Shown: positions 20,269-30,324 of the stretch, piece after piece | How the letters are laid out: each line of letters begins with the position of its first letter | How positions within the stretch are numbered: position 1 is the first letter of the stretch | Assembly (NCBI RefSeq): GCF_009846885.1 | Contig: NZ_WUWM01000010.1 | Coordinates: forward strand, 124,001-188,000 | Origin: Paenibacillus puerhi | Lineage (GTDB): Bacteria > Bacillota > Bacilli > Paenibacillales > NBRC-103111 | Direction: 5' to 3' | Length of the DNA stretch: 64,000 nucleotides | Program-made: the position numbers and the translations under genes | The notes under the pieces: generated by a model | Told to the model about the DNA's origin: nothing | Database searches by the model: none | What the model saw: the letters and a program-made list of their open reading frames with translations, nothing else

Positions 20269-23200
20269 TGATCTCAAAAAAATTCTCGTTATCGGCTCGG
20301 GCCCGATTGTCATCGGTCAAGCGGCTGAGTTTGACTACGCCGGCACGCAAGCTTGTCAGGCACTGAAAGAAGAAGGTTATGAAGTCGTTCTGATCAACAG
20401 CAATCCGGCTACCATCATGACGGACACCAATATGGCCGACAAGGTATACATTGAACCGATTACGCTGGAATTCGTCACCCAGATCATTCGTCAGGAACGC
20501 CCGGACGGCCTGCTGCCGACGCTGGGGGGCCAAACCGGTCTGAATATGGCTGTGGAGCTCGCGCGCGCAGGCGTTCTGGAGCGCGAAAATGTAAAGCTGC
20601 TCGGTACGCAGCTGACGGCAATCGAGAAGGCGGAAGACCGGGACTTGTTCCGCGATCTGATGCGCGAGCTGGAGCAGCCGGTACCGGATAGCGTGATCGT
20701 CACCAGTGTTCAGGAAGCGGTAGACTTCGCCAATGAGATCGGATATCCGATCATCGTACGTCCCGCTTACACGCTGGGGGGAACGGGCGGAGGCATTTGC
20801 GCGAACGAAGAAGAGCTGCGCGAGACCGTAGCTTCCGGGATCCGCTACAGCCCGATCAGCCAGTGTCTGATCGAGAAGAGCATCGCCGGTATGAAGGAAA
20901 TCGAGTATGAAGTCATGCGCGATGCTAACGACAACTGCATCGTGGTGTGCAATATGGAGAACTTCGACCCAGTCGGCGTGCATACGGGCGATTCCATCGT
21001 CGTAGCGCCAAGCCAGACGCTTTCCGACCGTGAGTACCAAATGCTGCGCTCGGCTTCCTTGAAAATTATCCGCGCGCTGAGCATCGAGGGCGGCTGTAAC
21101 GTACAGTTCGCGCTTGATCCGCACAGCTATCAATATTATGTCATCGAAGTGAATCCGCGCGTAAGCCGGTCATCCGCTCTGGCTTCCAAGGCGACAGGCT
21201 ACCCGATCGCGAAGATGGCAGCCAAGATCGCGATCGGCTACACGCTCGACGAGATCGTCAATCCGGTTACGGGGCAGACGTATGCTTGCTTCGAGCCGAC
21301 GCTGGACTACATCGTATCGAAAATACCGCGCTGGCCTTTCGACAAGTTTACAGCTGCAAACCGTAAGCTCGGTACGCAGATGAAAGCGACGGGAGAGGTT
21401 ATGGCGATCGGACGTACGTTCGAGGAGTCGATCCACAAGGCGATCCGCTCGCTCGAAATCGGCGTACACCGCCTGTTCCTTAAGGAAACCGACGAATTGG
21501 ATCAAGAGACGCTGGAAACCCGTCTGGCAAAGCCTGACGATGAGCGGATGTTCCTGATCGCCGAAGCGCTGCGCCGCGGGTACTCGGTTCAGCAGCTGCA
21601 GGATCTGACCAAGATCGATTGGTGGTTCCTGTATAAGCTGGAGGGCTTGATCAAATTCGAAGAAGAGCTGCTCGCGCCTGAGCTGACTGCCGAGCTGTTG
21701 CTGGAAGCGAAGCGCAAAGGCTTCACAGACCGTGCGATCGCCGAAGTGCGCCGCGGGGCGGACAAAGGATTGAACCTGACTCAAGAGGCAGACGTTCGCG
21801 CGTTCCGTCTGGGTCTGAGCATCAAGCCGGTGTACAAAATGGTCGACACCTGCGCAGCCGAGTTCGAGGCGACCACGCCTTACTACTACTCGACTTATGA
21901 GACGGAAGATGAAGTAAAAGAAACGACGAAGCAGAAGGTTGTCGTTCTTGGCTCCGGACCGATCCGCATCGGACAAGGCATCGAGTTCGACTACTCGACG
22001 GTGCACGCGGTATGGGCGATTCAGGCTGCCGGCTACGAAGCCGTGATCATCAACAACAACCCGGAGACGGTATCGACGGACTTCAACACGTCCGACCGGC
22101 TGTACTTCGAGCCTCTGTTCTTCGAGGATGTCATGAATATCATCGAGCGCGAGCAGCCGATCGGCGTTATCGTCCAATTCGGCGGACAAACTGCGATCAA
22201 TCTGGCAGCTCCGCTCTCCGCGGCAGGCGTCCGCATTCTGGGGACGGATCTGGAGAACATCGATGCGGCGGAGGACCGGAAGAAATTCGAAGCGCTGCTG
22301 CGCGGCCTTAACATCGCCCAGCCTCCAGGCGGCACCGTGACTTCGGTGGACCAGGCGGTAGGCATGGCAGCCAACTACGGGTATCCCGTGCTTGTCCGTC
22401 CTTCCTACGTCCTTGGCGGCCGTGCGATGGAGATCGTCTACTCCGATGAAGAGCTTCTCGGCTACATGGAGTACGCCGTCAAAATCAATCCGGAGCATCC
22501 GGTTCTGATCGACCGTTATATGCTGGGTAAGGAAGTGGAAGTTGACGCGATCTGCGACAAGGATACGGTTCTGATCCCGGGGATCATGGAGCATATCGAG
22601 CGGGCGGGCGTCCACTCCGGCGACTCGATCGCCGTCTACCCGACACAGACGATCTCGGATGAGCTGAAAACGAAGATTGTTGAAATCACGACGAAAATCG
22701 CCCGCGGTCTTCAGATCGTCGGACTTGTGAACATCCAATTCGTCATCTATCAAGATGAAGTGTACGTCATCGAGGTGAACCCGCGGTCTTCGCGTACGGT
22801 GCCTTTCCTGAGCAAAGTGACGAAAATTCCGATGGCTAACGTGGCGACACGCGTCATCATGGGCGAAAGCTTGAAGGAAATGGGGTATGAGACAGGACTG
22901 TGGCCGGAAGATCATTACGTCTCGGTCAAGGTACCGGTATTCTCCTTCGCCAAGCTGCGCCGTGTAGACACGACGCTCGGACCGGAAATGAAATCGACGG
23001 GCGAGGTTATGGGACGCGACAAAACGTTTGCCAAAGCGTTGTACAAAGGGCTGATCGGCTCGGGTATGAAGGTGCCGCCGACCGGCGCCATCATCGCGAC
23101 AGTCGCCGACAAGGATAAAGCGGAGGCAGTCGACATTCTGCGCGGCTTCTACACCTTGGGCTACCGCATCGTTGCGACGGGCGGGACAGCGGATGCACTG

Positions 23201-23470
23201 GAAGAAGCGGGTCTGAGAGTCACGCGAGTCAACAAGCTGAGCGAGGGCACGCCGAATATTCTGGATCTGATCCGCAATGGCGAGGCACACTTTGTGGTCA
23301 ATACGTTGACCAAAGGAAAAGCGCCGGAGCGCGACGGCTTCCGGATCCGCCGCGAAGCGGTGGAGAACGGCGTCGTGTGCATGACCTCTCTGGATACGGT
23401 CAAAGCGCTGCTGCACGTGCTGGAATCGATCTACTTCCAGTCGACGGCCATGCCTGTACATCACGAATAA
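20255..23470 (+). CDS. carB: carbamoyl-phosphate synthase large subunit
   Basis: A 1071-residue duplicated ATP-grasp enzyme making carbamoyl phosphate from bicarbonate, ammonia and two ATP. Two homologous halves are visible: [19 protein letters not shown] near residue 13 and [19 protein letters not shown] near 563, each followed by ATP-grasp motifs ([12 protein letters not shown] and [12 protein letters not shown]). The last 130 residues form the MGS-like allosteric domain ([14 protein letters not shown]...[10 protein letters not shown]). Full length. Confidence 0.97.
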   Translation: MPKNNDLKKILVIGSGPIVIGQAAEFDYAGTQACQALKEEGYEVVLINSNPATIMTDTNMADKVYIEPITLEFVTQIIRQERPDGLLPTLGGQTGLNMAVELARAGVLERENVKLLGTQLTAIEKAEDRDLFRDLMRELEQPVPDSVIVTSVQEAVDFANEIGYPIIVRPAYTLGGTGGGICANEEELRETVASGIRYSPISQCLIEKSIAGMKEIEYEVMRDANDNCIVVCNMENFDPVGVHTGDSIVVAPSQTLSDREYQMLRSASLKIIRALSIEGGCNVQFALDPHSYQYYVIEVNPRVSRSSALASKATGYPIAKMAAKIAIGYTLDEIVNPVTGQTYACFEPTLDYIVSKIPRWPFDKFTAANRKLGTQMKATGEVMAIGRTFEESIHKAIRSLEIGVHRLFLKETDELDQETLETRLAKPDDERMFLIAEALRRGYSVQQLQDLTKIDWWFLYKLEGLIKFEEELLAPELTAELLLEAKRKGFTDRAIAEVRRGADKGLNLTQEADVRAFRLGLSIKPVYKMVDTCAAEFEATTPYYYSTYETEDEVKETTKQKVVVLGSGPIRIGQGIEFDYSTVHAVWAIQAAGYEAVIINNNPETVSTDFNTSDRLYFEPLFFEDVMNIIEREQPIGVIVQFGGQTAINLAAPLSAAGVRILGTDLENIDAAEDRKKFEALLRGLNIAQPPGGTVTSVDQAVGMAANYGYPVLVRPSYVLGGRAMEIVYSDEELLGYMEYAVKINPEHPVLIDRYMLGKEVEVDAICDKDTVLIPGIMEHIERAGVHSGDSIAVYPTQTISDELKTKIVEITTKIARGLQIVGLVNIQFVIYQDEVYVIEVNPRSSRTVPFLSKVTKIPMANVATRVIMGESLKEMGYETGLWPEDHYVSVKVPVFSFAKLRRVDTTLGPEMKSTGEVMGRDKTFAKALYKGLIGSGMKVPPTGAIIATVADKDKAEAVDILRGFYTLGYRIVATGGTADALEEAGLRVTRVNKLSEGTPNILDLIRNGEAHFVVNTLTKGKAPERDGFRIRREAVENGVVCMTSLDTVKALLHVLESIYFQSTAMPVHHE

Positions 23471-23600
23471 TTCGATATCATCGCTTACGCAGTAGCACAG
23501 CGTTTCCCGGCAGGGAGGCCTGTGCTACTCCCTTGATGGGAGACATTTCAGGCGGATGGCTGCCGCCGATGGCGTCTATGGACGGGAGGAGAAACGTTTT

Positions 23601-24332
23601 ATGAGTGAACACCAGACATCCGTGGCTGAGAGGATTATCGTCGCGCTGGATTATGCGAGCGCACAGGAGGCAGAAGCGCTTGTACGGTCGCTGGAGGGCA
23701 TCCCTTGCTACTTGAAGGTAGGGATGCAGCTGTTCTACAGTGCAGGTCCGCAATTCGTACAGAGCCTAAAGAAGAAGGGCTATCGCGTCTTTCTGGATCT
23801 GAAGATGCATGATATCCCGAACACGGTTAAAGGCGGAGCCGAAAGCATTACAAGATTGGGCGTGGATATGTTCAATGTCCATGCGGCAGGCGGCAAGCTG
23901 ATGATGGAATCCGCCCGCGAAGGAGTCGACAAGGCCATGACCGGAGCGGGGCCAGGCAGCAAGCGTCCCCTTCTGATCGGAGTTACGCAGCTGACCAGTA
24001 CGAATCAGGCTACGCTCAATGACGAGATCGGCATTGCCGGCAGTGTGGAGGATGCGGTAGTCCGCTATGCGGAGCTCGTCCGCTCGTCCGGGCTGGATGG
24101 CGTCGTCGCTTCTCCTCTGGAGGTTGTACGTATCAAGCAAGCATGCGGGGCAGGCTTTGTCACCGTCACTCCGGGCATTCGTCCTGCTGGAGCGGACATC
24201 GGTGACCAGTCGCGGATTATGACGCCTCCTCAAGCCTTTGCACAGGGCACCGACTATGTCGTAATCGGGAGACCTATTACGGGGGCCCAGGACCCAAGAG
24301 CGGCCCTTGAGGCGATTATAGCTTCTGTCTAG
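23601..24332 (+). CDS. pyrF: orotidine-5'-phosphate decarboxylase
   Basis: A 243-residue TIM-barrel enzyme that decarboxylates OMP to UMP. The catalytic DLKMHDIPNT motif places Asp66, Lys68 and Asp71 in the D-x-K-x-x-D array, and VTPGIRPAG closes the phosphate site. ATG 23601 behind GGGAGGAG is chosen over an upstream in-frame start. The gap to carB is 130 bases. pyrK and pyrD, which lie between carB and pyrF in B. subtilis, are absent. Confidence 0.96.
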   Translation: MSEHQTSVAERIIVALDYASAQEAEALVRSLEGIPCYLKVGMQLFYSAGPQFVQSLKKKGYRVFLDLKMHDIPNTVKGGAESITRLGVDMFNVHAAGGKLMMESAREGVDKAMTGAGPGSKRPLLIGVTQLTSTNQATLNDEIGIAGSVEDAVVRYAELVRSSGLDGVVASPLEVVRIKQACGAGFVTVTPGIRPAGADIGDQSRIMTPPQAFAQGTDYVVIGRPITGAQDPRAALEAIIASV

Positions 24333-24379
24333 TTGTACACGACTGCCCTACATTATTTGAACCGAAGGAGAGATCTCTC

Positions 24380-25039
24380 ATGAGCTCAACGACCATTCGT
24401 ACCAACTCACAACTATCCGAGCAAATTGCCTCCGACCTGCTGGCTATCGGAGCCGTCGCGCTTCGTCCTCAGCAGCCATTCACCTGGACCTCCGGCTTGA
24501 AATCGCCGATCTATTGCGATAACCGTCTGACGATCTCGTATCCCGAAATCCGCGAGCGGATTGCCGAAGGCTTCGTTACGCTGATCCGCGAAAATTTCCC
24601 TGAGGCCGAGGTTATTGCAGGAGCGGCCACAGGCGGGATTCCGCATGCTGCCTGGGTAGCGGCCAAGCTGGGACTGCCTATGGTCTACGTACGCGATAAA
24701 GCGAAGGGGCACGGCAAAGAAAACCTGATCGAAGGCTTGATCAAGCCAGGTCAAAAAACCGTCGTCATCGAGGACCTCATCTCGACAGGAGGCAGCTCGC
24801 TCAAGGTGGCGCTGGCGGTCAATGACGCCGGTGCGGAAGCGTTGTCCGTGCTCGGAATATTCTCCTACCAGTTCGACAAAGCCAAAGAAGCGTTTGAGCA
24901 GGCAGGCATTCCGTTCGAAACCTTGACGAATTATTCGACGCTGGTCAACGTGGCCGTCGGGCAGGGAAGCATTCAGGAGCAGGACGTGGCAGCACTCCAG
25001 GCGTGGAGAGCGAATCCGAGCGAATACGGCAAGGCTTGA
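24380..25039 (+). CDS. pyrE: orotate phosphoribosyltransferase
   Basis: A 219-residue enzyme joining orotate and PRPP to form OMP. The PRPP loop reads VIEDLISTGGSS (about residues 131-142); the N-terminal FTWTSGLKSPIYCDNR and the flexible-loop region RDKAKGHGKEN are typical. It is the last gene of the pyr operon and is followed by a terminator. Confidence 0.96.
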   Translation: MSSTTIRTNSQLSEQIASDLLAIGAVALRPQQPFTWTSGLKSPIYCDNRLTISYPEIRERIAEGFVTLIRENFPEAEVIAGAATGGIPHAAWVAAKLGLPMVYVRDKAKGHGKENLIEGLIKPGQKTVVIEDLISTGGSSLKVALAVNDAGAEALSVLGIFSYQFDKAKEAFEQAGIPFETLTNYSTLVNVAVGQGSIQEQDVAALQAWRANPSEYGKA

Positions 25040-25082
25040 GCAGCAGCGGGTATCCTCCATATCTAATAGCATAAGAGAAGAA

Positions 25083-25119
25083 GACTTCGGCCAAGCGGCA
25101 AGCGGCGGAGTCTTTTTTT
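25083..25119 (+). terminator. terminator of the pyr operon
   Basis: An imperfect GACTTCGGC...GGCGGAGTC hairpin followed by seven T. Confidence 0.75.
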
Positions 25120-25146
25120 GTTGATTCCACAATTCGGACTCTGTCC

Positions 25147-25173
25147 TGCTACAAATACCCGCTTCGGTACGTC
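25147..25173 (+). promoter_or_regulatory. candidate ECF sigma autoregulatory promoter
   Basis: TGCTAC and CGTC are separated by 17 bp, resembling the SigX/SigW-type TGTAAC-N17-CGTC pattern, and lie 36 bases before the start of a sigma-factor gene. ECF sigma genes usually transcribe themselves. Confidence 0.4.
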
Positions 25174-25208
25174 TTCTATATAGCTGCAGCCGAAAGGAGG
25201 CTATTTCA

Positions 25209-25730
25209 TTGGAACATCCGGATTCCGATTATTTCAGAGAAATGTTTCATACGCACTATCCTGCCGTAAGGCGCAAGCTTATCGCTTTGCTAAAGGAAGA
25301 GGCGATTGCCGAGGATTTGGCGCAGGAGGTATTCCTGCGGCTGTACCGCAACCCGCCGAACGAGCCGGGAGCGATCGGGGCATGGCTCCAGCGTGTGCTG
25401 ACCCGTATCGCCTATGATCATATGAGGAAGATGGCCAGGGAGACGGCTCTTAGGAAGAAGCAGGAGCAAGCTATGCACACAACCCTGCAGCAGCAGTCCT
25501 CCAGCGAGGAGGAGCTTCTGCAGAGGATGGAGCATCAAGAGCTTAGGGAATGGCTTGAAATGCTGCCGAAGCGGGATCGCCAAGTGCTGCTGCTCCGATA
25601 TTCAGGCTATAGCTACGCAGAGATTGCGGAACAGATGCAAGTGAACCCGCCCTTGATCGGATCGTGGCTGCAGCGTGCTACCGACCGGTTAAAGCGACAG
25701 GCCGAATCGGGTTCAACCTCCGGCACATGA
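25209..25730 (+). CDS. ECF-type RNA polymerase sigma factor (SigX-like)
   Basis: A 173-residue sigma-70-family protein with only regions 2 and 4. Region 2 shows AIAEDLAQEVFLRLYRNPP and the -10-binding helix WLQRVLTRIAYDHMRK; region 4 shows LPKRDRQVLLLRYSGYSYAEIAEQM with its helix-turn-helix. The closest known arrangement is SigX with its anti-sigma RsiX. TTG 25209 follows AAAGGAGG. The next gene encodes a single-pass membrane protein 24 bases downstream, then an ABC ATPase and permease with four-base overlaps, so all four form one operon. Confidence 0.88.
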   Translation: MEHPDSDYFREMFHTHYPAVRRKLIALLKEEAIAEDLAQEVFLRLYRNPPNEPGAIGAWLQRVLTRIAYDHMRKMARETALRKKQEQAMHTTLQQQSSSEEELLQRMEHQELREWLEMLPKRDRQVLLLRYSGYSYAEIAEQMQVNPPLIGSWLQRATDRLKRQAESGSTSGT

Positions 25731-25753
25731 TCATCGAAAGGAGCTGAACGTGT

Positions 25754-27013
25754 ATGAAGGAGCAAAGTGTTAAGTCAAATGATACAGATAACAGGCAGAA
25801 GCCTCTTGACCTCATAGAGAATCGACAGAAGCTGCCGTCTCCTCAAGTAAAAGAGGTTGACAAGGAGAGTGAGCTGACTGCCATCGCTTGGGAAAAGCTG
25901 CAAGCCAGGCTGAAGCCGGAGGAGCGTGCGCCCGAGTGGACGGCATGGTCTCGTGGAACGGCTGAGTTGCCGTCATTCGAGCTGGACGAAGCTTTCGCCC
26001 CAGAGGCTTCGCGGAATGATGACCTAGAGGTTAGGAGCGGGAAGGATGGCGCAGCCACCTTGTACCCAGCAAACACCGGTTTTTCTTCCGCAAATGGGAA
26101 GCGTCGCACGGAATCGTCACACCCGAGAGCTGGCCGTACAAGACGGTTCGCGATCCGCTATACCAAATGGGCCGCAATCGCGGCTGCGGTATGCATCGGC
26201 GTTGCGGTTATTGCCACGCCTTCAGGCAATCAGGCCCTTGCCTCGCTGCTGAACCAGTTCCGCATGCAGCAGGTTACGGAAGTGCATGTGGATGATCTGG
26301 AAAGGCTGCTTTACTCTGCCGTAGGCGACGGCAACCGGAGGGAAGAAATTAATAAATTCGGGACGTTTACCCGGCAAACTGGAATGAATTATGGGAAGGT
26401 CAGCGCCGAGCAAGCAGAGTCGGTCATCGGCAGTCCGCTTGTACTGCCGGCTGAGCTAAGAAGCGACAGCTATAGCTTGAACCTGTCGGCCGTGGATGAA
26501 ATCACTTTTACGATCAATGTGAAGGAGATCAATCAAGCGATGAAGCGCATGGGGGCCACCAAGCTGCTGCCAGAGTCGGTCAACGGCAAGACGATCAGAC
26601 TGAAGACAGGTCCGAAGCTCCATGCGATACCGGGCCGTGAGAAAGGAGGCTACTCGTTATCCCAGCAGCCGGTTCCTGTCGTCGAAGTCGAGGGTTCCGT
26701 ACCGATTACGGAAGCGATGGAGGCTGTGCTTGACTTCCCGCTCCTTCCCGAGTACATCAAGGAGAACTTGCGCCGCGCCGATATGACGAGCGGCGGAAGC
26801 ATACCTCTGCCGGTCATCACAGGCCAGCAGACCGAGAAAGTGAAGATCGATTCGACGGATGTGCTGCTGATTATGGATCAGGACTGGGAAAATTCGGTGT
26901 ATTATTCCGCTTCGTGGGTGCAGAATGGCTTATTGATCCAGCTGTATGGCAACGGTTCGCTGACAAGCCGCGAGGCGATGCTCGATAAGACGAAGGAGCT
27001 GATCAACTCGTGA
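25754..27013 (+). CDS. single-pass membrane protein, probable anti-sigma factor
   Basis: A 419-residue protein with a cytoplasmic N-terminal 135 residues (polar, with the helix ELTAIAWEKLQARLKPEER), one transmembrane segment at about 138-155 (WAAIAAAVCIGVAVIA) and a large extracytoplasmic domain of about 260 residues containing several beta-strand-like stretches. Following an ECF sigma gene, this topology fits an anti-sigma factor that releases sigma on an envelope signal. No zinc-binding ZAS motif is visible, so the class is undefined. It overlaps the ABC gene by four bases. The function is inferred from context. Confidence 0.65.
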   Translation: MKEQSVKSNDTDNRQKPLDLIENRQKLPSPQVKEVDKESELTAIAWEKLQARLKPEERAPEWTAWSRGTAELPSFELDEAFAPEASRNDDLEVRSGKDGAATLYPANTGFSSANGKRRTESSHPRAGRTRRFAIRYTKWAAIAAAVCIGVAVIATPSGNQALASLLNQFRMQQVTEVHVDDLERLLYSAVGDGNRREEINKFGTFTRQTGMNYGKVSAEQAESVIGSPLVLPAELRSDSYSLNLSAVDEITFTINVKEINQAMKRMGATKLLPESVNGKTIRLKTGPKLHAIPGREKGGYSLSQQPVPVVEVEGSVPITEAMEAVLDFPLLPEYIKENLRRADMTSGGSIPLPVITGQQTEKVKIDSTDVLLIMDQDWENSVYYSASWVQNGLLIQLYGNGSLTSREAMLDKTKELINS

Positions 27014-28038
27014 GTCAGGCAGCCATAGAAGCGGTGGCGTTAACGAAGGATTACGGCAATGGACGCGGCTGCCGCGATATTACACTGCGTGTGGAACAGG
27101 GGGAAGCCTTCGGCTTCCTCGGTCCCAATGGCGCCGGCAAGAGTACGTTCGTCAAGATGCTGGTCGGGCTCGTGCGCCCGACGAGCGGACATGCGACGCT
27201 GTTTGGTCAGCCTATCGGCTCTTTGGAGGCGAGAAGGCTGATCGGCTATTTACCGGAGCTGTACCGGTATCAGGAATGGCTGACAGGGGAAGAGGTGCTT
27301 ACGCTTCACGCAACTTTATGCGGCCTCAGCAAGGAAGAAACGAAGCGGGCTTTGCCGGAGCTGCTTGATGAGGTCGGGATCGGTCGGCGCGGTCGGGACC
27401 GGGTGAAGTTTTATTCGAAAGGAATGCAGCAGCGGCTTGGGCTGGCCTGTGCCCTTGTAGGCGGCCCGAAGCTCGTATTTCTGGACGAGCCCTCATCGGC
27501 GCTCGATCCGCTGGGAAGGCTGGACATTCGGGAACTCTTGCAGCGTTTGCGGCAAAAAGGCATTACGATTTTCCTTAATTCTCATCTGCTCGAAGAGGTG
27601 GAGACGCTTTGCGACCGCATAGCGCTGCTGAACGATGGCCGCATTCTGGAGACCGGGGCCGTCCGCGAGGTGCTTGAGGGGAAGACGACCTGGCATTTCC
27701 GCGTAGGCGGGTTCACGCTCCCTGTACTGGATTGGCTGCGGGAGCTATCGGGGATTGATCTTCGTCTGGGCTTGGAGACCGGTCGGGGTTCGGAGAAGGA
27801 GATAAGGCTTGAGCTTACAAAAGGGAAACAGGTTGATACCAATCGAATGTCCGCTCTCCAATCCGGTGAAGTCTGGCTGGAGGCGGACCTCGAGGATGAC
27901 GAGCAGGCAGGATGGCTGAACGTCCTCTTGATCGAGCAAGGCTTAACCTTATACGAGACGCGTAGATCAAAAAATAGACTCGACGAATGGTTTGTTGGAG
28001 CCGTTGCCGGGCTTAATCACAGGGGGGAACGAGCATGA
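27010..28038 (+). CDS. ABC transporter ATP-binding protein
   Basis: A 342-residue ATPase with Walker A GPNGAGKST (about residues 37-45), signature YSKGMQQRLGLA, Walker B LVFLDEPSSALDP and switch His in LNSHLLEE. The last 110 residues are an extra domain of the kind that follows the nucleotide-binding domain in CcmA/NatA-type exporters. It starts at GTG overlapping the upstream stop and itself overlaps the permease gene (ATGA). Substrate unknown; the sigma/anti-sigma link suggests a cell-envelope stress exporter. Confidence 0.9.
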   Translation: MSQAAIEAVALTKDYGNGRGCRDITLRVEQGEAFGFLGPNGAGKSTFVKMLVGLVRPTSGHATLFGQPIGSLEARRLIGYLPELYRYQEWLTGEEVLTLHATLCGLSKEETKRALPELLDEVGIGRRGRDRVKFYSKGMQQRLGLACALVGGPKLVFLDEPSSALDPLGRLDIRELLQRLRQKGITIFLNSHLLEEVETLCDRIALLNDGRILETGAVREVLEGKTTWHFRVGGFTLPVLDWLRELSGIDLRLGLETGRGSEKEIRLELTKGKQVDTNRMSALQSGEVWLEADLEDDEQAGWLNVLLIEQGLTLYETRRSKNRLDEWFVGAVAGLNHRGERA

Positions 28039-28916
28039 AGACGATCATCCTCATGACCTGGAGGGAGCTGCTGAGAAAAAAGGTAGTTCTGGTCACGGCA
28101 TTGATGACCGTCCTCTTTTGTCTGATCTTCGCTTATATAGGGAACGCGGTCAGCATTGAACTGAGGAGGCCCGGTTTAGATAAAGAGGGAATTTCCTTTC
28201 TGTTGGAGAGCTATGGGCGGGGGAGCATGATTCTTTCGCTGGGCTTCTTTTTCGGCTCATTTGTAGTGGCTTTTCTAAGCATTTTCAGTTCGTTCTCCGT
28301 CATCTCGGGAGAAGCAGAGCAGGCCGTGCTGCTGTCGGTGTTGCCTAGACCTTTGCCTCGAACGCATTGGTATGCGGGCAGATGGCTAGGCTTCGTGAGC
28401 TTCGGTATCGCTTATGCCGCTCTTTTATTTATGGCTATTCTGATGATTACAAGTCTGTTTGCAGCTATTCCCCGCAGTCCGGAGGCCATCCTGATCTCTT
28501 TTCTGCTGTTTGCCGCAGTCGTGCCTTTGCTCGTATCGGTATCGATGCTCGGTTCCTGCCTCTTCTCCGCAATCGGCAACGGCGTGGTTCTGACGATGTT
28601 GTATGGCGCAGGCTGGCTGGGGGGCATGATCGACAAGGTTGCGGGCACCTTAGGAATAGCGGACAGGTCGATCGAGCCGCTGCTTCGCATCGCGGGACTG
28701 ATTTCGCTGCTTATGCCGGCCGACTCGCTCCAGAAGAGAATGTTGACAGAATTGCTTAGCCTTCAAAACAAGGACGTGCTTGTCAATGTGCAGCGGTGGA
28801 TGGGATTGTTTAATGTCGGAGAGGTACCAACGAATGCATTTCTAGGATATGCCTTTGGTTATACGGTATGTGCCTTCGCTCTGGGCATGTGGCTGTTCCG
28901 GCGCAAGGATTTTTAA
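28035..28916 (+). CDS. ABC transporter permease (ABC-2 type)
   Basis: A 293-residue membrane protein with about six hydrophobic segments (near residues 15-38, 72-95, 119-145, 153-175, 180-195 and 268-286). Together with the preceding ATPase it forms an exporter. The motif ISGEAEQAVLLSVLPRPLPR between helices two and three resembles the coupling segment of NosY/ABC-2 permeases. It is the last gene of the sigma-factor operon and is followed by a bidirectional terminator. Confidence 0.85.
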   Translation: MKTIILMTWRELLRKKVVLVTALMTVLFCLIFAYIGNAVSIELRRPGLDKEGISFLLESYGRGSMILSLGFFFGSFVVAFLSIFSSFSVISGEAEQAVLLSVLPRPLPRTHWYAGRWLGFVSFGIAYAALLFMAILMITSLFAAIPRSPEAILISFLLFAAVVPLLVSVSMLGSCLFSAIGNGVVLTMLYGAGWLGGMIDKVAGTLGIADRSIEPLLRIAGLISLLMPADSLQKRMLTELLSLQNKDVLVNVQRWMGLFNVGEVPTNAFLGYAFGYTVCAFALGMWLFRRKDF

Positions 28917-28966
28917 GCGGCTGCTGTGCAAGCGAAGGGTTCTTCGCTCAAAAGAAAATGAAAACG

Positions 28967-28998
28967 AAAACGACCCACCGCCAGCGGAAGGTCGTTTT
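28967..28998. terminator. bidirectional terminator between the ABC permease gene and mtnB
   Basis: AAAACGACC and GGTCGTTTT form a 9-bp perfect stem around an internal CCGC/GCGG pairing, with A/T flanks serving both convergent transcripts. Confidence 0.85.
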
Positions 28999-29011
28999 GT
29001 GTTTCAGCTGT

Positions 29012-29656
29012 TTATTTGTTGAGCAAAGCCAAACGGTAGGCATACTCGAATAAAAATTCGAAGGCTTCCAAATGCCGCTTGGCTTCGAAGGCATTGGCCC
29101 CCCAGGCGCAGACGCCGTGCTTGCGGATAAGGATGCCGGGAATGCGGGGAAGGATGGAACGCTCGACCAGCTCCGCGATCCGCGGGATCTCCGCGTAGTT
29201 CGGCAGGATAGGGATCTCGATCTGCGCCTCTTCGTCCCAGATGTTGAAGGCCTTGATCAGCTCGACGCCGTCGATCGGCACGCTGCCCCGGTTGCCATAC
29301 AGCTCCGAGATGACATTGTTGAACACGGTGTGCACGTGAAAGATAGCGCCGGCCCCGGTTGCTTTATAGATCTCGCAATGGATCAGCGTTTCGGCGGATG
29401 GGCGCAGCGAGGTCGCTTCGATCGCCTTGCCGTGCTGATCGACGAGCAGGTAATCCGATGGCGTATGGACGGACTTGTCTTTGCCGCTCGCCGTAACGGC
29501 GAAGGCAAACTGCTCGCGGTCGAACGGTCCGACTCGGACCGACAGGTTGCCGCTTGTGCCCGGGAACCAGTTGCGGCTTGCGAGCAGCGTTTTGATCTCC
29601 CGCAGCTCGGCGAAGGCCTGCTGCTTTTCCTCTAACGTAATGTGATGGAAGCTCAC
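29012..29656 (-). CDS. mtnB: methylthioribulose-1-phosphate dehydratase
   Basis: A 214-residue class II aldolase-fold zinc enzyme dehydrating methylthioribulose-1-phosphate to diketo-methylthiopentyl phosphate in methionine salvage. Zinc ligands appear in IFHVHTVFNNVIS and RKHGVCAWG; NWFPGTSGNLSVR and SAETLIHCEIY are family signatures. The GTG start overlaps the mtnX stop by four bases. It is the last gene of a leftward run that begins with proB. Confidence 0.95.
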   Translation of the reverse strand: MSFHHITLEEKQQAFAELREIKTLLASRNWFPGTSGNLSVRVGPFDREQFAFAVTASGKDKSVHTPSDYLLVDQHGKAIEATSLRPSAETLIHCEIYKATGAGAIFHVHTVFNNVISELYGNRGSVPIDGVELIKAFNIWDEEAQIEIPILPNYAEIPRIAELVERSILPRIPGILIRKHGVCAWGANAFEAKRHLEAFEFLFEYAYRLALLNK

Positions 29657-30324
29657 CTTGCGTTCATCTCCTCCAAATGGGTTATCACGTCGTGAAACGT
29701 TTCAAACGGCTTGTAATTCAAGCTTAGCTCCTCGCACAGGTCGATCAGATGCGCTCTTGCGAAAACGGTGTCGACCAGCTTCGCGCCTGCGAAATCCGTG
29801 ATGCTGTCTCCGATCAGGATGCGCTCGTATTCAGCCGCCGGATAGCTGCGGATGATGGTCGTTTTGCACATTCCGCAATCATTGCCGCAATGTTCATCGC
29901 AGGCATGGGTCCATAGGATGCGGATATGAGAGCCGTTGAAGTCGCTGCCGTTGCAGTAGATATGCTCCTGCGGGATAGGAAACCCGGACAGCACCGGATA
30001 GACGAAGAAATCGATGCCTCCGCTCGTGACGAGGAATAGGATGTCTTCCCGCTCGCAATAAGCCAGCAGCTCTTCGAAGCCCTCTCTAATCTTCACGTTG
30101 CCGATGGCATAATCGACGATCTCTTTCTTACGGGACGTAGGCAGAAGGGCGAACATCCGCCCGACCCCTTCCCGTACCGAAACCTCCTTGCTGATGACCT
30201 GCTCGACCAGCTTATCCCAGCCATCCGGCTTGAAGTGCTTCATGATGGCGACGATATTGTCATTGACGGTAATCGTGCCGTCAAAATCACAGAAAATGAT
30301 ACGCCGTTTAGCCTTCGTCATCAT
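29653..30324 (-). CDS. mtnX: 2-hydroxy-3-keto-5-methylthiopentenyl-1-phosphate phosphatase
   Basis: A 223-residue HAD-superfamily phosphatase acting after MtnW. Motif I is IFCDFDGTITVNDN (nucleophile and acid-base Asp), motif II LVTSGGIDFFV and motif III ILIGDSITDFAGAKLVD. The Cys-rich insertion CNGSDFNG...HCGNDCGMCK is typical for MtnX. It overlaps mtnW by four bases (ATGA) and mtnB by four (GTGA), so mtnWXB are translationally coupled. Confidence 0.95.
   Translation of the reverse strand: MMTKAKRRIIFCDFDGTITVNDNIVAIMKHFKPDGWDKLVEQVISKEVSVREGVGRMFALLPTSRKKEIVDYAIGNVKIREGFEELLAYCEREDILFLVTSGGIDFFVYPVLSGFPIPQEHIYCNGSDFNGSHIRILWTHACDEHCGNDCGMCKTTIIRSYPAAEYERILIGDSITDFAGAKLVDTVFARAHLIDLCEELSLNYKPFETFHDVITHLEEMNAR

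Noticed and set aside
21170..23464. Very long open frame on the strand opposite carB
   Set aside because: It is exactly antisense to a certain gene, has no ribosome site and its translation is Arg/His/Asp-rich low-quality sequence; it reflects the GC-rich codon pattern of carB.
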